Shown in pieces: positions 1 to 8,857 of a stretch of DNA of 64,000 nucleotides (position 1 is its first letter; the number at the start of each line of letters is the position of its first letter). Source of the DNA: Chryseobacterium wanjuense (lineage in GTDB: Bacteria > Bacteroidota > Bacteroidia > Flavobacteriales > Weeksellaceae); the NCBI RefSeq assembly GCF_900111495.1, contig NZ_FOIU01000001.1:1364001-1428000 (forward strand), given 5' to 3'. A program made the position numbers and the translations under genes. The notes under the pieces were generated by a model. The model made no database searches, had not been told where the DNA came from, and saw only the letters and a list, made by a program, of their open reading frames with translations.

Positions 1-704
1 AAAGAAAGGAAATCGTTGAGAATGCCATTTAAACTCGCAATAGCATTTTTAATTTTTTGGAGATGTTTAAGAATCTGCGTATTGTCTGAGATCTGAAGAT
101 ACTTTTCGATGAGTACCACCGAAAGCTGCATAGAGCTGAGGGGCGTACGGAACTCATGTGACGCCATGGAGACGAAACGGCTTTTCATCTTGTTGAGGTG
201 TTTCTCTTTTTCCAGCGAGATATTGGCTTCTTCTTTTGCTTCTTCCAACTCATAAAGCATTTGTTTGAGGGATCTTGTACGATGTTCTACAAGTTCTTCC
301 AGTTCGCTCGCGTATTTTTTTAAAAATTCTTCTGCTTCTTTTTCTTTGGAAAGGTCGTGGATAAATCCAGTGTATATTATTCTGTCCTCATATTGTACTT
401 CACTTACAGCCAGCCTGAAAGGGAACTGAGATCCATCCTTCTTCAGTCCTCTTACTTCTCTCCCCTTTCCTATTATTTTTTTTTCACCCGTATCCTGATA
501 ACGGTGCAGATAGCCATCATGTCGGCTTTTGTCCGGTTCCGGCATCAGCACGGAAATGTTTTTTCCGATCAGTTCCTCTTCTTTGTACCCGAATATTTTT
601 AGAGCAGACGGATTCAGGCTTTCTATTTTGCCTTTGCTATCTATAGTAATAATACCGTCAATAGCTGTTTCTATGATGGCACGTAACAGTTTAGCACTTT
701 CCAT
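1..704 (-). CDS. PAS-domain sensor histidine kinase, 5' part only (gene runs off the window's left edge)
   Basis: Reading the minus strand from the ATG at 704 gives about 234 residues with no stop. Residues 1 to about 120 form a PAS domain of the FixL type (start MESAKLLRAIIETAIDG, then GYKEEELIGKNISVLMPE). A charged coiled-coil linker follows, then a HisKA phosphoacceptor helix with the H-box SHEFRTPLSS. The catalytic ATPase domain lies beyond base 1 and is not visible. There is no signal peptide or membrane segment in the visible part, so the sensor is probably cytoplasmic. FixL-type PAS domains can bind haem or flavin, but the ligand here is unknown. A role in oxygen or redox sensing would fit the stress genes that follow; that is inference. 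Confidence 0.88.
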   Translation of the reverse strand, partial: MESAKLLRAIIETAIDGIITIDSKGKIESLNPSALKIFGYKEEELIGKNISVLMPEPDKSRHDGYLHRYQDTGEKKIIGKGREVRGLKKDGSQFPFRLAVSEVQYEDRIIYTGFIHDLSKEKEAEEFLKKYASELEELVEHRTRSLKQMLYELEEAKEEANISLEKEKHLNKMKSRFVSMASHEFRTPLSSMQLSVVLIEKYLQISDNTQILKHLQKIKNAIASLNGILNDFLS

Positions 705-811
705 ACTTAAATTAATAACCCAAATTAAAGGTAAGAATTTTAAAGGATTAATGATAAAAAATGTTACATAAACTTATAGTAAGCTATCAACGGCATTAAA
801 AAACCACAAAA

Positions 812-1687
812 TCAAAAATATATGTGTCCTCCTTCCGGAAGGATGAGTAAAGGAATTTCCATATGAGCGGCCTGCTTTTCGGCATGGCTGCGGGTTGTTA
901 TCCTGCTGAAAAAGCCCTGGTGATGATGTCCCAGAGCCATCATATCAATATCTTTATCTTTCAGGATATCTAAACCGTAATCTATATTTTCGCTGTAGAT
1001 ACAGTTGTAGCAGATTTTCCCGTCGAGATCTTTTAAGAATAATTCTTTTTTATGCTCATATTCTTTGTCCTGCAGCACTTCATTGGTACTTTGGATGATA
1101 TGCGTAATCAAAACTTCTGCATCGAAGTATCTTGCTAATTTCAATAGAGATTGAGCTGTTTTTATATCTTTTTTATCCAGATCGGTGGCAAAAGCAATTT
1201 TTTCAGGTTTCTTATATTCAAATCCGTCCGGGATGATGAGCAAGGGATGTTTGGTGAATTCAATCATTTTCAACGTATTGCTACCGAAAATAAAACGGGT
1301 AAACATTCCGGCGCCCTGCATTCCCATTACGATCATTAAAGTCTGGTTTTTTTCTGCAGTGTTGTTAATGATATTAATGGCGTCTCCTGCCTCACACGTA
1401 TAAGATATCGCGGGATGAAAAGGGAAAGCTTCATCTCCCCACAGTGTTTTTTCTTTTTTCTCTAATTTTTTTACGAGTTTTTTTAATCCTTCACTGTTTT
1501 CTTCCTGTAATGCAGGATATTCGTACAAAGCCCATGCAGTCTGCCCAAGCATAGGGTTTTCAAAAGGAAGGCTAAAGGCATGGCAGAGTTCTATATTGGC
1601 TTTTAAAGCATTAGCCACATGAAGGGCATAATAAGCAGCATTCTTTGCCGGCTTCGAATAATCGGTGGGTACTAAAATCGATCTCAT
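812..1687 (-). CDS. Universal stress protein, tandem UspA domains
   Basis: The protein has 291 residues and two UspA-type alpha/beta domains: the first starts RSILVPTDYSKPAKNAAYYA, the second KIAFATDLDKKD. The first domain keeps a glycine-rich nucleotide motif (GMQGAGMFTRFIFGSNT). In the second the equivalent stretch (GHHHQGFFSRITTRS) is degenerate, so only one half may bind ATP. The reading frame stays open to 1750, but the family N-terminus MRSILVPTDYS begins at 1687, four bases after the stop of the L,D-transpeptidase gene, so that start was chosen. The two genes are probably co-transcribed. Such cytoplasmic proteins respond to starvation, oxygen limitation or oxidants. Confidence 0.93.
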   Translation of the reverse strand: MRSILVPTDYSKPAKNAAYYALHVANALKANIELCHAFSLPFENPMLGQTAWALYEYPALQEENSEGLKKLVKKLEKKEKTLWGDEAFPFHPAISYTCEAGDAINIINNTAEKNQTLMIVMGMQGAGMFTRFIFGSNTLKMIEFTKHPLLIIPDGFEYKKPEKIAFATDLDKKDIKTAQSLLKLARYFDAEVLITHIIQSTNEVLQDKEYEHKKELFLKDLDGKICYNCIYSENIDYGLDILKDKDIDMMALGHHHQGFFSRITTRSHAEKQAAHMEIPLLILPEGGHIYF

Positions 1688-1691
1688 TGTA

Positions 1692-3062
1692 TTATTGTTT
1701 ATTAAGATTAAATTTATTTTCCAGATCTGCATCAAGATGGTAGATGTCATTGTAGAACACAGGTTTACCGTCTTTTATCATGCAGGTGAGATAGGCAATA
1801 TTTATGGGTACAGGTTGTTTTAAAACAAAGTCTTTATGATCATATTTCTGCATGGCAGTTTGCAATGCGGGAATTTTATCTTCTGCTCCATCATTTTTCA
1901 AAAGTAATGAAGCCAGCTCCTGAGCTTTTTCTACGCGGATACAACCGTGACTCAAGGCTCTTTCTGTTTTATTAAACAATTGTTTCTGAGAGGTATCGTG
2001 GAGATAAACCCCATACGAATTTGGAAAACGGAAAACAACGGAACCAAGGGCATTATCACAGCCGGAAGACTGTCTTACACTGTATTTGTAAGGATTTCTT
2101 CTGATTTCTCTCAGCTTAGACGGAGTGATGGTCACCATACCGCCGAATTGGTTGTACACCGCATAGTGGTGATTTTCGAGATATTTGCTGTCGCTTATGA
2201 TTTTTGGAAGCATTTCTTTTACGAATATACTTTGGGGAACTTTCCAGTCGGGTGCGGTGGTGAAATAATTAATATCACTTACCAAAACCGGACTTTTGGT
2301 GGAGGGTTTTCCTACAATCACCTTAGACTCGAATTTTTTGTTCTTACTATAAAATTCCAACGTATAAGAAGGAATATTGACCAAAATATAAGATTCATTT
2401 TCCGTGTTCAACCAGCGAAGGCGTTCCATATTGATGAGAATCTTTTTTATTTCTTCTGTATGGTTTTCAGGATTGTTGGCATAAAGCTTATTCAAATAAT
2501 TTTGAAAATCGGTATAAGCCTGTATTTTAGGGCGGGCCTGAAGGATTGCTTTAATAAAATCATTTTGTCCCCGTGCGTAAGATAATGCTTCAACAGAATA
2601 AAATCCATTAATGAAACCTTTATCAAACTGTGACGCGGTGTAAAAAGGATTGTATTTTCCGAAATGCAGATTATTAATAAGGCTGATGAGCGCATCTGTA
2701 ATCAGAATATCCTGCATGGCTTTATCTTTGGGAGAAATATTTTCCGGCGGATGTTTTAATACTCCAAGATTTTCAAATGATAAATTTTGCAAATGGTAGT
2801 CTGAAGAAGACAATCCTAGTTGATAGGCACAATCGAGCAAAAGCATGGCTGTCCATGTTTGTTCTGCTCTGGAAGGCATTATCCAGGCATAATCTGATTG
2901 ATTTTGGCTATAAAACCTCACAACAGATTTTGGATAATGTAATTTTTCAAGGGTTACTTTATCGTTCAATAAAGAAGTGATTTCTGTGTTCGTTTTCAGA
3001 TCCTGCCCTTTCAGCATAAGGATACAGAAAAAAATACTTATATAATTCAGTAAGGCTTTCAT
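1692..3062 (-). CDS. L,D-transpeptidase (YcbB-like) with signal peptide
   Basis: The 456-residue protein begins with a short hydrophobic export signal (MKALLNYISIFFCILMLKG). A scaffold region follows, then a YkuD catalytic domain: it has the segment YGVYLHDTSQKQLFN and the catalytic signature SHGCIR near residue 372, whose Cys is the nucleophile. L,D-transpeptidases of this family make 3-3 crosslinks in peptidoglycan or attach lipoproteins to it, and act in the periplasm. Length and order match the YcbB/LdtD class found in Bacteroidota. It lies directly upstream of the universal stress gene, which suggests the pair belongs to an envelope stress response. Confidence 0.92.
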   Translation of the reverse strand: MKALLNYISIFFCILMLKGQDLKTNTEITSLLNDKVTLEKLHYPKSVVRFYSQNQSDYAWIMPSRAEQTWTAMLLLDCAYQLGLSSSDYHLQNLSFENLGVLKHPPENISPKDKAMQDILITDALISLINNLHFGKYNPFYTASQFDKGFINGFYSVEALSYARGQNDFIKAILQARPKIQAYTDFQNYLNKLYANNPENHTEEIKKILINMERLRWLNTENESYILVNIPSYTLEFYSKNKKFESKVIVGKPSTKSPVLVSDINYFTTAPDWKVPQSIFVKEMLPKIISDSKYLENHHYAVYNQFGGMVTITPSKLREIRRNPYKYSVRQSSGCDNALGSVVFRFPNSYGVYLHDTSQKQLFNKTERALSHGCIRVEKAQELASLLLKNDGAEDKIPALQTAMQKYDHKDFVLKQPVPINIAYLTCMIKDGKPVFYNDIYHLDADLENKFNLNKQ

Positions 3063-3388
3063 GACTCGTGATTTTAATGATGTAAAATTGTGAATAACCC
3101 TTCAGGTAGAGAATGACTGTTATCACTTAAAAAAATGATCTAATCATATTGTTTCCTGTAAAACCCTCAAAAAAGCCCTGATAATGCACGATCTGCGAAA
3201 TAATTGTATTTTGTTTTGCTTAAAAAATAGTCGTTGCTATGCTTTTCATCGAAGAATGGAGAGCTTTTTTAAGCTGATCAACATCATATTTGATCGTGAT
3301 GGCTGTCATCTTCTTTCAGGTGAAGTTTAATGAACTTTGAAGTCGGAATTTCTATCAATTTAGTTTAACAATTTAATACTTCAATGTC
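3063..3388. other. Intergenic region between divergent genes
   Basis: This 326-bp gap should carry the promoters of the L,D-transpeptidase (minus) and the lipoprotein-BON-Mla genes (plus). I see no gene in it; the only ATG-started frame on plus is about 24 codons with unremarkable content. A near-palindrome, ATGATCTAATCAT (3135-3147), resembles the Crp/Fnr-like sites elsewhere in the window but its half-sites are one base closer and no TAnnTTTG box sits 20-22 bp from it. Confidence 0.5.
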
Positions 3389-4006
3389 ATGAAAAAGTTA
3401 CAACATATCCTTTTGATCTTTTTATTGTTGTTGGTTACCTCTTGCGGTTCTACTCAGATTGTAAACAGCTGGCGCGATCCGGATAAACATATCCATCCGG
3501 GAGACTGGAAAAAAGTACTGGTGGTAGCCTTATTGAAAAATGAAACGAACCGCCGTAAAGCTGAAGATGAAATGGTAAAATATCTTCATGGAAAAGGTAT
3601 TCCTTCTTATCAGTATCTGGATGGAAAAATTAATCAGTATGATGAAGAAGCATTAAGGAATACAATAAAAAAAGATGGTTTTGATGCTGCTATTACCGTA
3701 CGTTTGATAGATGTGGATAAAGAGAAAGTATTTATTCCCGAACAGCATTATATGTATCCTTTGTACTATGATGATTTCAGCAAATATTATTTCAGAAACA
3801 GGTTGTTTTTTTATACGCCGGGCTATTACACGGTGACAAAGAAATTTATTATAGAAACGGTGATCTATTCTATTCAGGATGATAAAATAATATGGTCCGG
3901 AATTACGGAAACCTACGATCCTCATGGTGTAAAACGATTAACTGATGATATCGCCGAAACCATCCGCAAAAAAATGTTGAAAGAAGGATTTATTGAAGAA
4001 AAATAA
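3389..4006 (+). CDS. Outer-membrane-type lipoprotein, uncharacterised (NSWRDP family)
   Basis: The 205-residue product has a lipoprotein signal peptide with lipobox LVTSC, giving a mature protein that starts CGSTQIVNSWRDPDK. The pattern of a lipidated Cys, an early SW(R/K)DP motif and then KKVLVVAL is typical of a widespread uncharacterised lipoprotein family in Bacteroidota and Proteobacteria. The middle is rich in Tyr and Phe. It is followed after 18 bp by the BON-domain gene, so the two are likely co-transcribed and both act in the periplasm. No enzymatic motif is visible and no function is assigned. Confidence 0.85.
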   Translation: MKKLQHILLIFLLLLVTSCGSTQIVNSWRDPDKHIHPGDWKKVLVVALLKNETNRRKAEDEMVKYLHGKGIPSYQYLDGKINQYDEEALRNTIKKDGFDAAITVRLIDVDKEKVFIPEQHYMYPLYYDDFSKYYFRNRLFFYTPGYYTVTKKFIIETVIYSIQDDKIIWSGITETYDPHGVKRLTDDIAETIRKKMLKEGFIEEK

Positions 4007-4024
4007 CGATAAAAATATCATATC

Positions 4025-4687
4025 ATGAAAACAAATGCAGAATTACAAAAAGACGTTCAGGATGCCATCAAATGGGAACCCCTGCTACATTCAGAAGAAA
4101 TAGGAGTTGCAGCAAAAGACGGTGTCGTTTCTCTTACCGGAACGGTAGACAGCTATGCCAAAAAAGTACAGGCAGAGAAAGCTGCTTCCAATGTTTCCGG
4201 AGTAAAGGTTCTGGTAGAAAATATTAAAGTGAAATTTCCCGATCCCAGATCAAAAACAGATAATGAAATTGCCCGCGAAATTGTAGCCGCATTCGAATCC
4301 AACACCGTAATTCCCGAAGAAAAAATACATGTGAAAGTTGAGGATGGATGGGTAGATCTTGATGGCGAGCTGGCCTGGGATTATTTAAGGGAAATTACCG
4401 AAAATTCAATACAGTTTCTTCCGGGTGTTAAAGGTATTTTCAACAATATTACGATCAAGTCTGATATTCAAAATACAATTGAAAAAAAAGATGTGGAAGA
4501 AGCCCTCCGCCGAAGCTCGATCGACAGTAAAGAGATTAATGTTTCGGTATCCGGAACAACAGTGACGCTTACAGGAGCAGTACACTCCTGGAGCCAGAAA
4601 AAAGAAGCCGAACGCATTGCCTGGAAAACACCAGGCATCGAACATGTAAACAACGAATTGGCAGTTGATTTTGAGTATGATTTTTAG
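4025..4687 (+). CDS. Triple BON-domain protein (OsmY-like)
   Basis: The 220 residues fold into three consecutive BON-like repeats at about 5-70, 80-148 and 150-217. Each has the alternating pattern ending in a G-V-x-x-V/I-x-N turn: SGVKVLVENI, PGVKGIFNNI and PGIEHVNNEL. BON domains bind phospholipid or envelope surfaces and are found in osmotic stress proteins such as OsmY. No N-terminal signal peptide is visible (MKTNAELQKDVQDAIKW), so export is uncertain. The gene lies between a lipoprotein gene and the mlaEFD-type transporter genes on the same strand, which supports a role in envelope lipid homeostasis under stress. Confidence 0.9.
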   Translation: MKTNAELQKDVQDAIKWEPLLHSEEIGVAAKDGVVSLTGTVDSYAKKVQAEKAASNVSGVKVLVENIKVKFPDPRSKTDNEIAREIVAAFESNTVIPEEKIHVKVEDGWVDLDGELAWDYLREITENSIQFLPGVKGIFNNITIKSDIQNTIEKKDVEEALRRSSIDSKEINVSVSGTTVTLTGAVHSWSQKKEAERIAWKTPGIEHVNNELAVDFEYDF

Positions 4688-4717
4688 CTCTCCTACTCTT
4701 TAAAAATAATTAACATC

Positions 4718-5482
4718 ATGGAAACCTTTTTTAAAAAAAACTTTACTCTGGTAGGTAAGATTGCTTCATTTTCTGCCCGGTTTTTCAAAGAGATTTTTAG
4801 ATCGGGTTTTGAATATAAAGAGTTTATAAGACAATGTTTTGTGGTTGGGTATCAGTCTTTGCCGCTAGTCACTATTACTGGTTTTATTATGGGACTTGTC
4901 CTTACGATACAATCTCGTCCCGCGATGTCCAGATTCGGAGCCGAATCGCTGATCCCAAGTATGGTTTCATTATCGCTGATAAGAGAAATCGCACCTGTGA
5001 TCACCGCCTTGATCTGTGCCGGAAGAGTATCCTCCGGTATAGGAGCAGAACTAGGCTCCATGAAAGTAACCGAACAGATCGATGCGATGGAAGTTTCTGC
5101 CATTAATCCTTACCGGTATCTTGTGGTAACGAGAACGTTGGCAACAATGCTGATGATTCCTGTTTTGGCCATTTATGCAGATCTGATAGGAATTGCAGGC
5201 GGATTTGTCGGCGTAAATATTCATAATGACCACAATATCCAGTATTACTTCTCCCATGTATTTGAATCACTGGAATACGTAGATCTTCTACCGGCCACTG
5301 TGAAAACATTCTTTTTCGGATTTTTTATCGGAATTATCGGCTGTTATGAAGGATTCAATGCATCGGGAGGAACAAAAAGTGTAGGGAAAGCTGCCAATTC
5401 CGCCGTAGTTTCCGCCTCGCTCATCATATTTATAATTGATCTGATAGCAGTACAGCTTACCGATCTGTTTTTTGAATTGTAA
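4718..5482 (+). CDS. mlaE: MlaE-family ABC transporter permease
   Basis: A 254-residue polytopic inner membrane protein of the MlaE/YrbE family. The characteristic core is present: GFIMGLVLTIQSRPAMSRFG, then REIAPVITALICAGRVSSG, the cytoplasmic coupling stretch GAELGSMKVTEQIDAMEVSA, and a C-terminal NASGGTKSVGKAA segment. With the ATPase and MCE protein that follow, it forms a complex that moves phospholipids between inner and outer membrane. Its stop overlaps the ATPase start by one base (TAATG), so translation is coupled. Confidence 0.95.
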   Translation: METFFKKNFTLVGKIASFSARFFKEIFRSGFEYKEFIRQCFVVGYQSLPLVTITGFIMGLVLTIQSRPAMSRFGAESLIPSMVSLSLIREIAPVITALICAGRVSSGIGAELGSMKVTEQIDAMEVSAINPYRYLVVTRTLATMLMIPVLAIYADLIGIAGGFVGVNIHNDHNIQYYFSHVFESLEYVDLLPATVKTFFFGFFIGIIGCYEGFNASGGTKSVGKAANSAVVSASLIIFIIDLIAVQLTDLFFEL

Positions 5483-6261
5483 TGAAAACTATTGAACAAA
5501 ATATTACTCCGGGATACCAGAATCCATTAGATAAATCATTCATAGAATTTAAGAATGTGTACAAAGCTTATGGTGATAATAAAGTTCTGAATGGCATTAG
5601 CTTTACCATTAAAAAAGGTGAAAATCTGGTTATACTCGGAAGATCCGGCTCTGGTAAATCCGTCGCAGTAAAGTGTCTGGTAGGACTTACTAAAGTGGAT
5701 CAGGGTGAAATAATAATATCAGGGGAAGATATTACAAAACTGAATGAAGAAGGGCTAAACCGCATCAGGATGAAAATCGGGTTTCTTTTTCAGAACGGTG
5801 CTTTATACGATTCTATGACGGTAAGACAGAATTTAGCCTTTACCCTACAGCATAATAATAAAAGCCTGAACGAAAATGAAGTGGAAGCAGCCATCAAAGA
5901 GGCACTGCAGAATGTAGGACTGGAAGAAGCGATCGATAAAATGCCAGCAGAATTATCCGGTGGAATGCGCAAAAGAATAGGATTGGCCAGAGCATTGATC
6001 ATTAAGCCACAAATCATCATCTATGACGAACCTACAGGAGGTTTGGATACGATCACAGCCCGCGAAATTATTGAACTGATACGCAGCATCAAGCTTAAAT
6101 ATAATGCAACCTCGATCATCATTACGCATGATCTTACCTGCGCAAAATATACGGGTGACAGAATCATCATCTTAAAAGACGGAGTGATAAAGGCAGAAGG
6201 AAGCTATAAAGATATTGAAAACAGTGAAGACGACTGGGTAAAATCATTTTTTGAACAGTAA
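5482..6261 (+). CDS. mlaF: MlaF-family ABC transporter ATP-binding protein
   Basis: A 259-residue ABC ATPase. The Walker A motif GRSGSGKS is at about residues 53-60, the signature LSGGMRKR near 157 and Walker B IIIYDEPTGGLD near 178, followed by the H-loop ITHD. It energises the MlaE permease encoded directly upstream, with which it overlaps by one base. The MCE subunit gene begins 12 bp downstream. Family, gene order and spacing all support a lipid transporter rather than a drug or ion exporter. Confidence 0.95.
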   Translation: MKTIEQNITPGYQNPLDKSFIEFKNVYKAYGDNKVLNGISFTIKKGENLVILGRSGSGKSVAVKCLVGLTKVDQGEIIISGEDITKLNEEGLNRIRMKIGFLFQNGALYDSMTVRQNLAFTLQHNNKSLNENEVEAAIKEALQNVGLEEAIDKMPAELSGGMRKRIGLARALIIKPQIIIYDEPTGGLDTITAREIIELIRSIKLKYNATSIIITHDLTCAKYTGDRIIILKDGVIKAEGSYKDIENSEDDWVKSFFEQ

Positions 6262-6273
6262 ACAAAATAAATC

Positions 6274-7332
6274 ATGAAAAACGAGTCATCAAACCAATGG
6301 AAATTGGGCATTTTTGTTGCAACAGGCATTATTCTTTTTATAGTAGCCATTTATTTCATTGGTGTCAACAGAAATTTGTTTGGTTCTAATTTCGTTTTGC
6401 GTTCAGAATTCGAAAATGTAAGCGGACTAAAACAAGGAAGCAACGTACGCCTCTCCGGAATTAATGTAGGAACGGTAGGCAAAATAGATTTTATCTCAGA
6501 CTCATTGGTTGTAGTGAAGCTGATCATCAAAAAGGATGTACAGAAATATATTAAAACCGATGCTGTCGCCAGCATAGCAACAGATGGTTTGGTAGGTGAT
6601 AAAGTGCTTATTATTTCTCCGGGGAATAGCTCCGGAACGGTCGTGAAAGAAAATGACATCATTGCTTCTTATAAAGCTCCGGAAATAGAAGATGTTTTGT
6701 CCAGCATTAAAAAAAGTGCCGATAATACCAAGATAATTACGGATGAGCTCGTTACTTTCAGCCGGAAAATGAATAATAAAGATGGTCTTTTAATGAAAAT
6801 ACTTACGAATAAAGATTTTGCCTTACGTATAGACAGAACGCTGGAAAATCTGCAGATGAGTTCTGAAGATCTGGCCCGTTTCACCCCTGTTTTAAACAAT
6901 AGAAACGGAACTATCGCCAAAATATTTACAGATAAAAAAATGGCAGATAATATCTCGAACAGTATTAATGATTTACAAAAAACTTCCGGAGAGCTGAGTG
7001 CTTTTGCCGCCAAAATCAATAATAAAAATAATGTGCTTTCCAAAATAGTGTCCGATGATTCTTTAGCTGTTTCACTGGAAAAAACACTTCTTCATCTTGA
7101 AAAAAGCTCCAATGACCTGAATGCTTTTACTTCAAAAATAAATAATGATGAAAATGTCGTATCCAAGCTTATCAACAACCCTGAGCTGGGAAGATCTGTA
7201 GATTCTACACTCATTAATATCGAAAAAGGTGTTGCCGAACTGAGAGAAATAGAAAAAGCAGCAAAGAATAATTTTTTATTAAGAGGTTATTTTAATAAAG
7301 AAAAAAGAAAAGCGAAAAAACTAAAACAATGA
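6274..7332 (+). CDS. mlaD: MCE-family lipid-binding protein (MlaD) with four C-terminal 41-residue repeats
   Basis: The 352-residue protein has one N-terminal transmembrane helix (GIFVATGIILFIVAIYFIG). An MCE domain follows at about residues 38-120, containing ENVSGLKQGSNVRLSGINVG. From about residue 167 to 335 the sequence is four tandem repeats of 41 residues. They begin NNKDGLLMKI, NNRNGTIAKI, NNKNNVLSKI and NNDENVVSKL, and each ends in a short amphipathic helix with S-x-D/E-L. These probably make a long helical needle or barrel in the periplasm. The tail is basic (KEKRKAKKLKQ). It is the substrate-binding subunit of the adjacent MlaE-MlaF transporter. Confidence 0.93.
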   Translation: MKNESSNQWKLGIFVATGIILFIVAIYFIGVNRNLFGSNFVLRSEFENVSGLKQGSNVRLSGINVGTVGKIDFISDSLVVVKLIIKKDVQKYIKTDAVASIATDGLVGDKVLIISPGNSSGTVVKENDIIASYKAPEIEDVLSSIKKSADNTKIITDELVTFSRKMNNKDGLLMKILTNKDFALRIDRTLENLQMSSEDLARFTPVLNNRNGTIAKIFTDKKMADNISNSINDLQKTSGELSAFAAKINNKNNVLSKIVSDDSLAVSLEKTLLHLEKSSNDLNAFTSKINNDENVVSKLINNPELGRSVDSTLINIEKGVAELREIEKAAKNNFLLRGYFNKEKRKAKKLKQ

Positions 7333-7382
7333 TTGTTGAGTTAAGAATCATTGCAAGAATAATCTCATTATTTTAAAATGCC

Positions 7383-8846
7383 ATGCCAACCTACTTTCAG
7401 ATTCATAAAAAAGAAATTAGCCTGTTCAGCGGTCTTTTTCTGAGTTTATCGGGATTTATTATTAATCCTTTCAGTTTGTCGTATCAGGCAAATCAGGTGC
7501 TTTCTGTGGCTATTCTGATGATTATCTGGTGGGTTTTTGAGGCTGTTCCTATGGCGATTACGGCATTATTACCGATCATTTTATTTCCTGCTTTCGGCAT
7601 CGTATCCCTTAAAAAAGTGGCTGAAAACTACGCCGATCCTATTGTTTTCCTTTTTATGGGAGGATTTTTCATTGCACTTGCCATCGAAAAATGGAACCTT
7701 CACAAAAGAATAGCGCTCGGTATCATCAGGCTTACGGGAACCAACGGCAACCGTATCATTCTCGGTTTTATTATAGCAACAGGATTTCTCAGTTTGTGGC
7801 TGAGTAATACAGCAACTACGATGATGATGTATCCTTTGGCTGTTTCGGTGATACAGGTTGTTGAGAATCACAATAAAAATGTAAAAAATATTAAAAACTT
7901 TTCTCTGGCATTAATGCTTTCCATTGCGTATGCTTCCAATTTTGCACTGGGCACTGTAATTGCGACTCCGCCTAATGTTGCTTATGTAGGATATATCAAA
8001 GACAGGTTCAATTTTACGATCAGCTTTTCCGACTGGATGATGCTGTTTCTGCCGCTTACTTTATTGTTATTATTCATGTTGTATGGATTATTAGTAAAAA
8101 TATTGTACCCTAATAACATTAAACACAGCAATGAAGCATCGAACGCTATTAAAAAAGCACAGCTTCGGTTAGGAGTAATGAACAGGGCGGAAATGAGAGT
8201 TTTATCTATTTTTGGTCTTACCGTTTTATTATGGATTACGAAAGATCTCATTAATGATTGGCAACATTATATCCTTTTAGATGATACGGCTATTGCGGTA
8301 TTGGGTGCATCCCTGCTGTTTTTGCTACCATCTGGTCAGAAAACAGGCAATAAATCTGAAAGATTAATGGCATGGTCCGATACCCGAAAAATGGCGTGGG
8401 ATATATTGCTGCTTTTTGGAGGAGGAATCGCGTTGGCTAATGCACTTGAAGCATCCCATCTGGTACAGGAATTTGCTTCCGGTTTAAGTACAGTTACTAC
8501 CACGAATTTGTTTTTACTTATACTGATCGTGTCGGCTGTCTCCATATTTTTAAGTGAAGTTATCAGCAACCTGGCTTTGGTATTGATCCTTTCACCGGTA
8601 ATTACTTCTCTGGCATTATCTTTAGGTATCAATCCTCTTCTACTGGGTATTCCTATGACACTCAGCGCCAGTTGTGCGAGTATGCTTCCGATGGGTACTC
8701 CTCCCAATGCGATAATTTTTGCTAAAGGTGATGTGAAAATTCAATACATGATGAGAACGGGACTTATTCTTAATGTACTTTGTGTGATCGTCATTTCCTT
8801 ATTGTGCTGGCTGTTTATTCCCATGATGGAAGGTCTGAAATTATAA
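7383..8846 (+). CDS. DASS/SLC13-family sodium:anion (dicarboxylate) symporter
   Basis: The 487-residue membrane protein belongs to the divalent anion:sodium symporter family. It has the first SNT motif (WLSNTATTMMMYPLA) and, near the C-terminus, the pseudo-symmetric SASCASMLPMGTPPNAIIF stretch. These two motifs form the sodium and carboxylate sites in VcINDY-like transporters. About eleven or more hydrophobic segments are evident. The substrate is most likely a C4-dicarboxylate such as succinate, but sulfate or citrate cannot be excluded from sequence alone. It starts 50 bp after the MlaD gene and ends 11 bp before the convergent P-type ATPase. Confidence 0.92.
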   Translation: MPTYFQIHKKEISLFSGLFLSLSGFIINPFSLSYQANQVLSVAILMIIWWVFEAVPMAITALLPIILFPAFGIVSLKKVAENYADPIVFLFMGGFFIALAIEKWNLHKRIALGIIRLTGTNGNRIILGFIIATGFLSLWLSNTATTMMMYPLAVSVIQVVENHNKNVKNIKNFSLALMLSIAYASNFALGTVIATPPNVAYVGYIKDRFNFTISFSDWMMLFLPLTLLLLFMLYGLLVKILYPNNIKHSNEASNAIKKAQLRLGVMNRAEMRVLSIFGLTVLLWITKDLINDWQHYILLDDTAIAVLGASLLFLLPSGQKTGNKSERLMAWSDTRKMAWDILLLFGGGIALANALEASHLVQEFASGLSTVTTTNLFLLILIVSAVSIFLSEVISNLALVLILSPVITSLALSLGINPLLLGIPMTLSASCASMLPMGTPPNAIIFAKGDVKIQYMMRTGLILNVLCVIVISLLCWLFIPMMEGLKL

Positions 8847-8857
8847 GATTTTCCTTC

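Noticed and set aside
1947..2585. A 212-residue open frame on plus, opposite the L,D-transpeptidase gene
   Set aside because: It is antisense to a gene with a full catalytic motif and signal peptide; its own translation is rich in Phe, Ile and Arg without any family pattern.
3135..3147. ATGATCTAATCAT as a fifth Crp/Fnr-type site
   Set aside because: The half-sites are one base closer than in the four others and no TAnnTTTG box lies 20-22 bp away.
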